Assembly: GCA_028564705.1 (NCBI GenBank)
Contig: JAPXFQ010002141.1
Coordinates: 1 to 64,000, forward strand
Reading direction: 5' to 3'
From: Apricaphanius iberus
Lineage: Eukaryota > Chordata > Actinopteri > Cyprinodontiformes > Aphaniidae
Length of the DNA: 64,000 bases
The notes under the pieces are model-generated. The model was given only the letters and a program-made list of their open reading frames with translations. It was not told where the DNA came from and ran no database searches. How positions within the stretch are numbered: the first letter of the stretch is position 1; every line of letters starts with the position of its first letter. A program made the position numbers and the translations under genes. This document shows, one piece after another, positions 34,120 to 60,666 of this stretch.

Positions 34120-34325
34120 GCAAAAGTTATAAAACATAATCAAATGAGATTTATTTCAGGAATTGAAAGGAAAGAAGTTAAAGCATAAAGGCTATTTGTT
34201 TAATGATGATCAAAGTAAAAAAAAAATCATATCCACATTTGTCTTTATTTTTCCTGGTTGAAGCGTGCTGAAAAATGGAAGCGTGATTTTAAAACCTCAA
34301 ATTGGTATTGAAGAATTATTATTAT
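34120..34325 (-). repeat. Inverted partial copy of the 40948-41562 element
   Basis: AATCAAATGAGATTTATTTC, AATTGAAAGGAAAGAAGTTA, ATGATGATCAAAGTAAAAAA and CAAATTGGTATTGAAGAATT are the reverse complement, with few changes, of 40965-41165 in pbx2 intron 5. The two lie about 6.8 kb apart in opposite orientation around the 3' part of pbx2. Confidence 0.75.
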
Positions 34326-34689
34326 AGCGCTGATCCACAAGACATGTCATCTCATGGCACTTTAACCAAATATCCAACAGACATAAACCTACAGTTAATG
34401 TTAAAGTGGGACCTTTTGTTTATACACAAGTTTTGCTGTTTTACTGTTTAGATACAGTATATTGCGTATGCTGTCCTTACATAGGCATACATGTAGTACC
34501 TACTCCAAATATTAACTTTCCTAAGTTTTATGCTGAGAGAGTTTTTCTTCCGTCTAAATGTATCATAATGTATTTGTATGATTTTAAAAAATATTTTAGC
34601 CTGTAAAATACCAGAATTTGCATACAGTTTTCATATTTCTTTCCTGTCCTGTAATAATTTTTAAACGTCTCTTCAGACGTTATGATCCA

Positions 34690-34810
34690 TACTTGATCCG
34701 CCTTTTAACATAATTCTTTTTTACTCGAGTAATTTCTTGGAGGGCTGCTTTTTACTGTTGAGTAAAAATGTGTTGAAGTAGTGCTACTTATACTTGAGTA
34801 TAATGCTCAC
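34690..34810. repeat. TACTCAAGTA-type fish MITE, fragment
   Basis: ACTCGAGTAATTTCTTGG, TTGAGTAAAAATG and ACTTGAGTATAATGCTCAC mark another piece of the family described at 28505. Confidence 0.5.
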
Positions 34811-35454
34811 AGTCTAAAAACATGAATTTGGGTCAGTTGGTTAAGTGTGTGTGCAGCAGGTCTTGGTGTTGCCGTCTGATGGACTGGTGATGTGTCCAGG
34901 GGGACAGTCGGTGAGAAAGGATGTATTTCATCGGATTTGAATCTAATTAAATTGATTATCTGGTAATAATAAGTCTGTGCACCTCTTTATAAAAGTAAAA
35001 TCTATCTGTTTGTTGCTGAGAGGCACAAAGATGTCGACCAACACAGAGCAAAAGTAGAAAGTTCTTAGAGAGGAACTAGCACTAGTAGGCCTACATCAGA
35101 ATGCTTGGAGGTGCATCATTCCATAAAAAGAAATATTATTCACACTTCAGAGAGCTGCCAATTTTCCTAAGAGTGAACCTCCAAGAGCAAATCCACCGCA
35201 AGGTCAGATTGTGATGTTGAAAAAAATCTAAATAAAGGAGACTTTTGTTTCCAGAATGCGCTGCATCTTAACCCAACTGTTAACCTCCAAACTTCACCAA
35301 CAGGATCCGGCCAGCAGAGTCAAGATCAATCCAACTGCTTCCTTTAACTTTTACTCATCCATCTTTTCCCAAACGGCAAAAACTGTCAGTCTAACCAAGG
35401 CCAACAATTTTGTTTCCAGCCAAAAAGTTTGATCTTGTTTTGAGAGTTATATAC

Positions 35455-36250
35455 TAGAGTTGGGAAAAAAATCAATTCACATAAAAATCTAGATTCTTTG
35501 CTTGGCGATTTTGACTTGATTTTTTTAAATAAAAAAAAAAAAAAATCGATTTTCAATATATATATATTTACACTCAGCCCAGGCTTGGAAAAAAAGTTTA
35601 AGTTCACTTTATTATGAAGAATATTTAAATATGTAGCAGTTTATTTTAGAAAGTCTCTACTTTTCATTCATTCTGTTGTAAAAGTTTAAGATGTGGGAAG
35701 TAGAACATTCAGAAAATTATATATCTTTTCAATACTATAGTGAATTAAAAATCTGCAATATTGAAGAATCTCAATTGAAATGTAATCAGCACTAACAAAA
35801 AAAAAAACATTAAAGAATTGAATCGGGAGAAAAGCATATCGTCTCAGCCTTACAAATTGGCACTTCTTTTTTTACTAATCAGAATCGAATCAGAATCAGC
35901 TTTCATGGCCAAGTATGACACATACAAGGAATTTGATTCAGGCAACTTTTCTCTCCAGTACAGAACTTAAATGAGTGAAATAAAAAAGGAAATAAAAATA
36001 AATACGAATAAATAATAAAGGATAACATATACACTACACCGGGGTTATTGTACAGTGAGCATTTACAGCAGTGCAGAGTTATAGTTTATTGTTCATGTGA
36101 ATGGAATGTGAATTCTTGTGTCGGGTGGTTTTGGCATACAGCGCTCTGTAACGCCGGCCTGAGGGGACGAGCCTAAACAGATAGATGATAGTATTGATTG
36201 TGAATCGATTCTGAATCGAATCGTTGGTTGTTGTAAGATTCACATCCCTA
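35455..36250. mobile_element. hAT-like MITE with perfect 8-bp target duplication
   Basis: The element runs from TAGAGTTGGGAAAAAAATC to GATTCACATCCCTA. It is flanked on both sides by TTATATAC (35447-35454 and 36251-36258), 8 of 8 identical. Sub-terminal ATCGATTTTC and GAATCGATTC pieces are typical of this type. A LINE tail is inserted at about 35879-36190. Confidence 0.8.
35879..36190 (-). mobile_element. LINE 3' end nested in the hAT-like element
   Basis: AGAATCAGCTTTCATGGCCAAGTATG, ACATACAAGGAATTTG and GCGCTCTGTAACGCCGGCCTGAGGGG, in this order, are the reverse complement of the 3' end of a LINE abundant in fish. The simple tail GAATCGAATCAGAATCAG lies on the left, as expected for minus orientation. 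Confidence 0.65.
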
Positions 36251-36946
36251 TTATATACTAAGAAAAAGTAGAGGGTGTTAGATTAATAATCTTATTTAGA
36301 GAATATATGACGGTTTTTGCAGTGCAAAATCTTTCGTTGAGACTTTATGAGCAAAGTCATGCAGGAAAAATCTAACTACTTTAAAAGATTGCCACCAGTT
36401 TCAGAATCAAATTTAAAGCTAGTCTCAGAGGTTGCATTAAACATTTCTGTTTTCCGTCAACAAAAGTTCAGTGATCAACAATTTTTACCAGATAATAAAA
36501 CAAAAATCTAACATTCATTTTTATTTAGTTTTCATTCATTTATATGTTAAATCAAAAGGAGAATGATAAATATAAATAGTTCTGCGCTCTCAGCTCACGT
36601 TTAGTGACATGGATAGAGCACAGTGTCCAGCTCTGATGTGATGCTTCGATACTCTCATGGAAACATTTTTTATTATCAAATTAGTTCCCCAAAAATGTCT
36701 GAAAGTCTCCACAAAGTAGTCAAGAGTTGTGAATACTAATCTCTCAGAATGACAGCCTTCAGATGTTTCCGTCCTAAATAAAAAGGTCAAATACTGAAAA
36801 CATTGGGTTAAAGATACCCCCTTTTTTTGTCCAAGACTTTTTCCCGTTGTGTTCTCTCTAGTGAGGACCTCCCTCATGATTCCTGAGCTACTTCTCTGTA
36901 CAAAGGTTGACTGCGGATCAGCGGCTGCTTTTGAATACAGAGAGTC

Positions 36947-36952
36947 TTTATT
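36947..36952 (-). other. Candidate polyadenylation signal of pbx2
   Basis: The minus-strand hexamer AATAAA (TTTATT on the plus strand) about 650 bases beyond the pbx2 stop codon. Another at about 37013 is possible. The intervening sequence would be the 3' untranslated region, which holds a 20-base A tract on the plus strand at 37451-37470. Confidence 0.45.
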
Positions 36953-37605
36953 GTAAAAGAGGTAGAGAGATTACAGGTGTTTCACTGTACAGAAAAAAAG
37001 ACAGCACTGTTTTTATTCATTCAAACCAATAATGTGGACTCAGACACACCTCATTCATTTACAGGGACAGGTCAGTAAAAAAAAAAGAGAGACAAAAGGA
37101 AAAACGAAACAACACGAAACAGAGAAACAAACACACTAATCTTTGGATTTTTCTCTATTGCCCTCTCATTCTCAAAATGCACTCCCTTTCTGAGCTGTTA
37201 AAACCAAAACACTTCTTGAACTAATAAAACAAACAATAATAATATTAATAAAAATGATATAGTGTGCTAAAAACAAGGATAATGCGATCCCACCTCACGT
37301 CTTCCCCGTTACAAATACGTTTTAGTAACAAACCCTATGAGCCCCGATGATAAAAACCAAACCTGCATGCACTCAACGCACACTCACTCTACCGTCTGAG
37401 CGCTCAGCTAATCATACAAACATGATGATGACATAAGCTGGGCGGCTTTCAAAAAAAAAAAAAAAAAAAAACCCTAACAACGTACAATTAAAATAACCAT
37501 ACATCATACAAAAACATCTGCAGCCAAGTGGGAAGGGTGATATCATTCTGTCTGTCTTTTCCGTCATCAATCTTTCTGTCATTCGGTGCAGGAGGGGCGG
37601 GGCCA

Positions 37606-52016
<14,411 letters not shown>

Positions 52017-52191
52017 CTTTGGCGACGCACAGTGGCGACGACTGCTGCCCGACTGCGCTGCGGCTCTAACAAGGCAGCACAACCACAGAGCCGAGGTTTC
52101 ACAGACCAGCGTCCCCTAGCGGCTGACCCATGTGGTGCTCCGGGATTGCCAGGTGAAAAAAAAAAAATCCATGTTTAGGTAATATATATCT

Positions 52192-53072
52192 ACGGAAGAG
52201 GATTAGGGCCACTGAAGAAAAAAATATAGAATTCTGAGAAAAAAGTCAGAATTCTGACTTTATTCTCAGAATTCTGACTTTTTTAAGATAAGATAAGATA
52301 AGATAAATCTTTATTAATCTCACAATGGAGAAATTCACTAGTTACAATCAGCTCTCAGAATAGGCAGGAAATGAGCACACAGGAATTAAAATCTTAAATT
52401 CAATGACTGTAAGGAGGTTTCTTATATACATTTACTATCAATAGGGGATCTTATATACAACACTACACAAAAAAGGAAATATAAAAAATAAAATAATAAT
52501 AATAAAAAAATAAAGAAAACTGACGAAATAGGAACTCAAGGGGCAGAAATGTACACAGTGGAGGGTCGATAAATGACATTCTATAGTATGGTATTAGCAG
52601 CGCAGTTTCAGTCTAGTGCAGGTTTATAAAGTGGCACAGATAGGTGGCGTAGATGCAAGAGATTATTGCACGTGGTATTGCATGGGGGTTATTGCACATG
52701 AATTCCTATACAGTAGTGTTGTACCGTCTGACAGCAGTGGGGATGAAGGACCTGTGGTGGCGCTCCTTCCTGCACTGAGGGTGTCTCAGTCTGCCACTGA
52801 AAGAGCTGCTTAGCTCCTCTACAGTCCCATGTAGTGGGTGGGAGGTGTTGTCCATGATGGAGGTGAGCTTGGCTAATACTCTCCTGTCCCTCACCTTTAT
52901 TCTGAGTTTAAAGTCAGAATTCTGACTTTTTTTAGAAATGGGGGGGAAAAAATCATTTGTAAAAAAAATCTTTTCAGGTTTCTGAAAAAAGTCGGAATTC
53001 TGAGAAAAAAGTCAGATTTCTGACCTATTTTCAGAATTCAATTTTTTTTCAGTGGCCCTAATCCTCTTCCGT
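52192..53072. mobile_element. Palindromic hAT-like element with perfect duplication
   Basis: Terminal inverted repeats begin ACGGAAGAGGATTAGGGCCA and are identical for 25 bases. Next to them are inward repeats of AGAATTCTGACTTTTTT and its complement. Both flanks read ATATATCT (52184-52191 and 53073-53080), 8 of 8. Between the arms lies a LINE fragment inserted later. The element starts about 175 bases 5' of the pbx2 start codon, so it borders the promoter. Confidence 0.85.
52284..52900 (-). mobile_element. 5'-truncated LINE nested in the palindromic element
   Basis: On the minus strand, RDRRVLAKLTSIMDNTSHPL, HGTVEELSSSFSGRLRHPQC and RSFIPTAVRRYN are a reverse-transcriptase C-terminal tail like those at 1117 and 2060. 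A 3' UTR follows, ending in (TTATC)n, seen on the plus strand as AAGATAAGATAAG at 52284-52306. Confidence 0.75.
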
Positions 53073-53264
53073 ATATATCTTACTATCATAAATAACATAA
53101 TTATATGGGTTCATTGAGGCTGAACCCCTGATGCATGAAGCTATTATAGTTTCCTTGGTGATAGACTGTAGCGTCCTGGGCGCCCAAAGGAATGTTTCGG
53201 TGCTTTCTATTTACCTCAGCAATCGGAGCTGGATTTCACGTCACTCCAGAGTAAACAACGTTCC

Positions 53265-55140
53265 AGTCAGGGTTTTAATAATTTTAATTAGCTTTAGTTT
53301 TTTTTTATTTAGTCTTGACTTAATGTTTTCAATTCTAGTTTAGTTTTAATTAGTTTCTACAATTTGTCAGGAAGTTTAGTTTTATTTTATTTTTTTAAAT
53401 GCTTAATTTGGTTTTAGTTTTTATTAGTTTCAATATTAGTCTTAGTCTTTTCGTTAACAAGTTATGTACCAAAAAAAGAAGAAATGTATAACAAAATCTC
53501 AGAAAATGAGTATGCTTTTTAAAAAAATGTATTGAGATGGGCCAAATTAACAACTATAAAAATCAGGCAAGTATAAAAGATATAAGGCAAGTAACGTTCA
53601 AAGTTCTGTAAACGCAATAACCCAACAAATAGTGCTACATTTCTATAAAAACACTGAGTGACAACAAAACTAAAGCCAAGCCACCATGAAAATGAGGATG
53701 CTTTTGATCATTTTGTAAATATTCTAGTAGTAAGTAATCCCAAATTGGACTCTCGGGCTTTCTCTCAACCTCGGCATATGACACTAGGCAGATTGCTGAA
53801 ACACAGACAACTTGACGTACTTGTGATAATACAGTACTGCCAGTAAAAACCACCAACAACCAGAAACTAGAGAGGAATTATTTGTCCATCAACACAGCAG
53901 ATACACACCAGGGTTTTAAAAGTTTTAACATTTTCATTAGTTTTAGTTTTTATTTAGTTTTTACTTTAAATTCTATTTTAATTTGAATTGGTTTTTACCA
54001 CTTGTTAGGTAGTTTATTGTTTTTGAAAATGCTTAGTTTCAATTTAGTTTTTTTTGTTTCAGTTTTAGTCTTTACGTTAAACAAGTTGTGTACCAACGTA
54101 AAAAAAAGAAAGAAATGTATAACAAAATCTCAGAGAATGACTATGCCCTTTTAAAAATGTATTGATATTAGCCAGATGAACAACCATAGAAATCAGGCAA
54201 GTATAAAAGATAAATGTCAGAGCAATGATCAAAGTTCTGTAAACACAATAACAGCACCTGCCCATTAGAAACCCTAATAATTAATGCAGGTGCTACAGTT
54301 CTATAAAAACACTGACACTGACTGGTAACCTGACAAAACAAAAGCCAAGTTACCATGAGTTCTATGACGCTTTTGACCATTTTGCACATATTCTGTTAGT
54401 AAGTAATCCCAAATTGGACTCTGCCGCTTTCTATGCTTACATGACGCTAGGCGGACAGCAGCAATACAGATAACTTGAATGATGTATCTGACATGGAGTA
54501 ATGCGCTACAAAGAATAAAAACAACCAAAAACAACCAGAAACTAGAGAGTAGATATTTCTTCATCAGCACAGCAGAAATGCGTACAACCTACACCAGCTT
54601 ACACAGCTCTGGTTCCCATTGCTGTTATTTGCAATAGTGTTGTAGTAGTGTTGGTTAGCAGAGTTAGCTTGTTTGTTGGCATTAACTCACCTATTATGAA
54701 GTTATTTCTGCAGACTTCTGCGTGTTAAATCATTGTTTTAATCGCTTGTTCTAGATTGTTATCCAAAGACGTCTTTTATTTGTCTTGAAAGGGAGCGAGT
54801 CGATGGGATTCTAACTTTCCCGTTCTGTTGTTTTTATCAAAGCAATTTGTGCAACCAAAAAGGCACAATACATGATTGCATTTGTTTCTGGTGACAACGC
54901 GCAGTAGGTAGGGAGCAACATCGAAATAATTCTTCAAGACTTTGAGACACTTTATGAAACAAACACTACGCATATTTTCCCAATAAATTCAGTTCACTTT
55001 AGTTTGTAAATACTCATCACAGTTTTAGTTTGTTTTCGGTTTGTTGCATATTCTCATTTTCCTTTTTATTTCAGTTAATTCACATTATTTTTACTTCTAT
55101 TTTTTGTTATTTTGTTCGCTTCCATTAACGGTAATAACCT
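53265..55140. repeat. Complex repeat region with an internal direct duplication
   Basis: Two blocks repeat in the same orientation about 660 bases apart: 53460-53875 and 54110-54545. Shared runs include AATGTATAACAAAATCTCAG, TTCTATAAAAACACTGA, AGTAAGTAATCCCAAATTGG and AACAACCAGAAACTAGAGAG. Each is preceded by AGTTTTAGTTTTTATTTAG-type runs. Outer ends CAGGGTTTTAATAATTTTAA and TTAACGGTAATAACCTTGG suggest inverted tips of one or two related DNA elements. 54650-54960 resembles 5640-5960. No coding potential. Confidence 0.7.
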
Positions 55141-55149
55141 TGGCTCCAG

Positions 55150-56510
55150 TTAATGTTCTTGGATAAGTCATAATCAAAATTTTTTTAAGGTATCCTACTT
55201 GTTTGAAATGTAGGTAAGCCATCAAAAACGTTTTTTAAATTTATATTTCTAAATTTTGAGTTGTGAGATGTCAACTCCAGTGGACATTAGAATGTCATAC
55301 AAATAAAACTGGATTCACCGTTGCCTATTTTTTAAAAACTAAAGAAAAGTCAAAAGAAGCACAAATACAGAACAAAATGGAGGATATAACGAATTTCCAC
55401 TACGGAGGACATTTCTTAGACACAAATATATTTTAGAAGGAAAATATTGCGTCATTAATTCAGAAAGTACTTCAGTGTGTTCTTATGAGATTCATACAAA
55501 AGATAGCAACAAAATTTTTTTCCCTGCTACAAAAAGTTTGTGCGGTAATGGACACCATTCTCCTTGGAAAGAAAGAGGAAGTTCCCAAAACCCCACCCCT
55601 ACATGTGTGGGTTCATTCAAAAGCTCTAAATGTCCTTTTTAGTTCACAAAATGATTTACTTCAGTCGCATGAAATGGGTAGGAGACATTTGACTAAACAA
55701 ATGTCCTCCACAGAAGACAAATTTGAACTATGGGTAGTCAGGAGGATATTCCCCAACTACGGCTGCCCACCTAGTCCAAAGGGTAGTCCAACTTCAGAGG
55801 GCGTTCCAGTTGATTTTTCACTCGGAAGTCGGAATTCCCGTGTTCCCAGTACAAATACTTCATTATTGCTGATTCCTCCCAGCCAGCGGTGTGGCTAGTA
55901 GGTCCACTCAAATAAATGACTTTTTACAAATAGTATATATGATTACGTTTTGTTTTTGAGGAATGCCACCAGAAGTATTCATAAAATAAAAGAACAAAAT
56001 TGGAGATGAAATTGAAATCTTTGCAAGACTGGCTGTTTTGAATAATGCGCTGTGCAAATTCGTACTAACACCCCCTACCCCTCCAGAATTAGATCAGATG
56101 TGGAGGTGACCACTTTGTAGTCCAATAAATGTGACAAAACTGATCCATATCGAAGAAAAGCAGCCCCTTTACATCCATATGGGTCTGATTAAAGTCTTCC
56201 AATAAAGTGAATAGTCCAGGACAACAATAACAGTGATAAAACCGTAAAAATAACAACTAGTAAAAATGCTAGTGCTAATGCCCAAAATGTGTACTCCATA
56301 CTTGTAGTTCTTTACTGCTAAAGTTCCACTTCTGATGGAACAACTTCCACGGAAGCCATGGATGTTTATGTAAAAAAAGAAAGTAATGTTTCTAACAATT
56401 TTTTTATGCAGTGAAGAGTAACACATGTTAGAGGGGATAAATGGCACTCTTTAGGGCACCTTTGACCAATAGTTTCAAAAATGTGTACAGAATATTATAG
56501 TATTAGTCAT
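55150..56510. other. Spacer without recognisable genes
   Basis: A 137-codon open frame at 55485-55898 shows no family resemblance, ends in a repeat-like CGGAAGTCGGAATTCCCG run and has no splice context, so it is not called a gene. The rest is AT-rich. Confidence 0.4.
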
Positions 56511-56516
56511 TATTAT

Positions 56517-59345
56517 TAAGGCTGTCAATTAATTCCTTGGATTACCTGGATTATTTTTTTTTTTTCATGCAATTAATGCATGCACAGAATACCGCCCTGT
56601 TTATCTTATAGGTCAGCCACTACATCAGTTCTTCTTTCTAACCACCCAAACTGGATTGTTGCGCAGCAGCAAGTGTGTGTGCATAAATAACATGTGAGTA
56701 TATATAATTGAAGTGTTGGCTATGAGTTGATATGAGCAATTTCATAAATTTTCAGTTGGAGTTTTTTTCTTCCAACTTCTTCGTTTGTCAGCACGGTCTT
56801 GCTGTTAGCCACTTAGCCCCTGTGTGCAGTGCAAACAGTATAAAACCGCCGTATTCATGTTTATTTATACATGTTGGCTCACTGTATAGCTTCAGTGCAT
56901 TTCATGGTAAGATACAGTTGTGTTAAAATGTGCACTATTCTGTAAAAGTCATGTTTTCAGACTTAAATTAGTGCTAACTCATTAGCACTGATTATGTCCT
57001 AGAGAAATTTCAGTCTGGTTTTAGGATGAACCACAGCACAGAGACGGCGCTTTTAAAGATTTTAAATGATTTTAGATTAAACTATGATGCTAAAAAGGTG
57101 ACAGTGTTGGTTCTTCTGGATCTAAGCGCTGCCTTTGATACAGTAGACCACACTATTCTTTTAACTCGTTTAAAACAGATCGGCCTCTCTGGTGCTGTTC
57201 ACAACTGGTTCACATCCTACCTCACAGACAGGACTTTTACGGTAAGTTTAGATACCTGTTCCTCTAAGGTCCATAAGATCACTTGTGGTGTTCCCCAGGG
57301 TTCAGTTTTAGGCCCAGTGCTTTTTAACCTGTATATGCTCCCTCTTGGCAGTGTTATCAGGAGACATGGAGTTAACTTTCACAGTTATGCTGATGATACA
57401 CAGTTGTACATCTCCATGTCTCCTGATGACACACGGCCAATGGATGCACTTTTTAACTGCATTTTAGGCATTAAATCCTGGATGGCAGAAAACTTTCTCC
57501 AGCTCAACCAGGACAAAACTGAGGTTTTAGTTATCGGTCCTGAGGCTCAGAGAGAAAAACTTTTACCAAAACTACAATCATTGTCTTTTAATTCTTCTTT
57601 ACAAGTGAAGAACCTGGGTGTGATTTTTGACTCTGAGCTGACTTTTATCCCTCACATTAAAAACATCACCAAAATAGGTTTTTATCACCTAAAGAACATT
57701 GCCAGAGTCCGCCCCATTCTCTCTCGGGCCAATACGGAGACGCTAATGCATGCTTTTATCACCAGTAGAATTGATTATTGTAATGCCCTGCTTTCTGGTC
57801 TTCCCAAAAAGACTACCTCAGGTTTACAGCTTTTACAGAATTCAGCAGCTCGTGTCCTGATGAAGACTAGGAGGCGGGAGCACATTACACCGGTCTTAGA
57901 ATCACTGCATTGGCTCCCCGTATGTTTTAGGATCGATTTTAAGGTTCTTTTAATGGTTTTTAAGTGTCTTAATGGTCTTGGGCCTTCGTATCTGTCAGAA
58001 ATGCTTTTACCGTATGAACCCTCGCGGTCTCTGCGCTCCTCTGGCAGCCGTCTCCTTGTCATCCCCAAAGTCAGGACACAGACTCATGGTGAGGCGTCTT
58101 TCCATTATTATGGCCCTCACCTCTGGAACAGGCTGCCAGAGGACCTCAGGGCCGCAGAGAACGTTAATGTTTTTAAGAGCAGACTCAAGACTCACCTTTT
58201 TAGCTTAGCCTTTAACTAATTATTATTTATTAATATATTTTTAATCGCTCAGCATGTTTTACCTGATTTAATTTTTAGTTCAGCTTTTAACTGTTTATTT
58301 ATTAATCTGCTTTGCATTTTTATTATTTGTTTTACACTTATTGTTTTATACTTTATATACTTTATATTTTATTAACTTTATATTTTAATGTATTTTAATC
58401 TTTCTTGCCAGTGTTTCCTCTCTGGGGGCCCCCTGCATCGGGGGCGGTGGTCGGCTGTGGCTGCCTGGGTGCCCCCCAGGTAGCGCTTGGGTGGAGGTGG
58501 GGGTACCAGCCCTCCCTCCTCAGGGCGCCCTGGGTCGGGGCCTTGGCTGCTGCTGTTGATCTGCTGCTGCTGATGCAGATGGCTCCCATGATGGCATTTC
58601 CTGGCTCATCTGTACTCAGCCCGCTTTTTGTAGCTTCTAAGTGTGTGTGTGAGTGAGTATGGCTGATAGGTTGGGTTGGGAGGGGCTTGTATTTGCACTG
58701 ATGATTTTATTTTTGAAGGGGGGGGGGTTGTGGGGTTATTTTAAATCTGTAAAGCACTTTGAGTAACTTTCTTTGTTTGAAAAGCGCTTTATAAATAAAG
58801 TTTGATTTGATTTGATTTAGCAGAAGTAGCTGTGTAGACCTTCACAATAAGAGCATGCATTTCCTAATGTTAACGTTGATGAACCGGAGAGTTTTATATG
58901 CGTGAGTGTTTACTTATGGGAAAATAGTAAATTGTGACATTTAATTACTAAGTCTATATTACATTTGATTTACGTGATGTTTTACACAGTGATGTCCAAA
59001 TGTTAAGTTTATTCATATATTTCGATTAGCTCTACTTTAGTATTTATTATTTCTTAAAGGAGACCACACATATGTCCATATTCCTTCTCAGATGTATAAC
59101 ATCCAAACCTGCATCAGCAGCTGTGTGACAATAATAATGAGCAGAAGAAATATAGTATATCATTATAGCATTTAAATATATAATTTTAAAAAGGAGCAAT
59201 GTCATCCGTATTTGTCATTTTACACCGAAAATTACAGTTCTTTAGCCACATTTGTGAATGTTAATTAATCATGATTATTCACGATTATTTCACAGCTATC
59301 CTGTGATTAAATACATTTTAAAAAAGTAATCTTTTGACAGTCCTC
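56517..59345 (+). mobile_element. hAT-like MITE (TAGGGCTGTCAA family), copy 2, split by a LINE
   Basis: Begins TAAGGCTGTCAATTAATTCC and ends TTTTGACAGTCCT. Flanks ATTATTAT and ACTGTTAT agree at 6 of 8 with two transitions. Parts at 56570-56900 and 58890-59060 align with 44930-45200 and 45230-45330 of copy 1. The middle is an L2-like LINE (57002-58818). Confidence 0.7.
57002..58818 (+). mobile_element. 5'-truncated L2-like LINE with open reverse-transcriptase frame
   Basis: An uninterrupted frame (57026-58219, 397 residues from the first ATG, open upstream to about 57002) encodes most of a reverse transcriptase and the C-terminal domain. Motif A is LDLSAAFDTVDH (residues 31-42), then GVPQGSVLGP (88-97), the catalytic YADD (121-124), GVIFDSELTF, and a C-terminal block ending FKSRLKTHLFSLAFN. 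The endonuclease and the start of the RT are missing. The 3' UTR ends GCGCTTTATAAATAAAG followed by (TTTGA)n at 58801-58818. The lack of stops suggests recent insertion. It cannot move by itself without the endonuclease. Confidence 0.9.
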
Positions 59346-59691
59346 ACTGTTATATTGTATATATAAGTTTACATTATGGGTTAGTATTATATTATTAGCA
59401 GTACTGTACCACTTTTTGGTATAATACTGCAACATTTGGCATGGATATATTTAATAATTCAGGCTTTAGACCCACAGTGTGTTTTACATCACCGCTTCAT
59501 TCTAAAGCCCCTTTTAGAGCATATATTCTAAGAAAAATGCACATACAATTTTTAAAAAGATTTTTCAGAGTATTCAAATTCATATTTTTTGGTAATAGCA
59601 TTCAGCCATATCACAGTTCTGGAACAAATTTTTAATTTTTTGCTTTATAAAGAGACCTCAGCCACATTTCTGCTCAAAATGGTTCAAAAAC

Positions 59692-59773
59692 AGGTTTAAT
59701 TTTAATTTGGGAATGCTTCCTTATAAGAAAATAGGTTTAATTTTAATTTGGGAATGCTTCCTTATAAGAAAAT
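59692..59773. repeat. 41-bp perfect tandem duplication
   Basis: Two adjacent identical copies of a 41-base unit beginning AGGTTTAATTTTAATTTGGG. Confidence 0.9.
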
Positions 59774-60439
59774 ATAGGGTGGAAATTGCAGGAATATCAA
59801 TGGTTCATTGACCTCTGGTTTTATTTCACATCCTGACTCTACTGGAGCGCCATAAAGGCAGTCCAGCACGTGACAGATGTGACACCAGCATTTTTTATAT
59901 GCACTGGTGGAGAAAATCAGCTGGATCAAATAAGATCACAGCAAGTTTCATAAAGCAGAAGTGTTTGTGTGTGTATGGCTGAGTGGAACAAGGAATGAAA
60001 AAGTTACAAATCAAAAAACAAAAACTGCAGACAAACACTCAATAACCTGGAAACCAAATGCTTTCCTGTCAAACTAAAGACTGAAATCTGGTCACAAACA
60101 AATGAAGCTCAATTTGTCTTATGTCAAACAACAATCTCACTTAAGTAAAAACTTGTTTCTCTACTTCTCGTTTTAGCTTCAAGTCAACAGGATGTGCGCC
60201 AAAACCGCAACAGTGAGGCGCAGAAGAGCTGTGCGCGTTTCAACACGTTGCAAACTGGGGCCTGACGCATTCAAATGCATCACAGGTCAAGCGGCAGCTG
60301 CTCAGCGCTGCTCACAGTCTAAGATCAGATCGCAGACTACCTCGGAGCACACCTGGACCGAAAGCAAGTGCACAAAAGGACCCATTTAGTTTTCTTCTAG
60401 AGCCGTAGTTCCCGACAATCAGACACAGAGGCAAATGTG

Positions 60440-60666
60440 GGGCATGTAAATAGGGGTGGGCTGTGACGAGAGGAACAGGAAGAATAGAGCGGAGCGACAG
60501 AAAGGTTGCAGTACAGACAGAGAGGGGGGAGAGCTGGTAACGCTGGTATGTGAAACTCTTCACTTTGTGTCTACATAGAGATATTGAGCAGACAGAGAAC
60601 AAGCCAAAAAATGCTGTACCACTTCAAGAGATGATGTTGTAAGGCGATAAAGTCCAAACGACGAGG
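60440..60666 (+). promoter_or_regulatory. Promoter region and leader exon of the GPSM3-like gene
   Basis: Purine-rich sequence with AGAGGAACAGGAAGAAT (ETS-type GGAA sites) precedes a probable non-coding exon that ends at a GTAAGAG donor after 60666. The matching acceptor TTTGTGTCCTCCAG ends at about 60969, 22 bases before the start codon. The transcription start is unknown. No TATA box is evident. Confidence 0.45.

Noticed and set aside
32000..37600. Search for a her1-type partner gene head-to-head with the her-like gene, as at the zebrafish her1/her7 locus
   Set aside because: No second bHLH or WRPW coding sequence was seen before pbx2 begins.
55485..55898. 137-codon open frame on the plus strand
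   Set aside because: No family resemblance, no splice sites or promoter context, repeat-like sequence at its end.
57026..58219. 397-codon frame considered as a cellular gene
   Set aside because: YADD and LDLSAAFDTVDH boxes, lack of introns and the (TTTGA)n tail identify a LINE.
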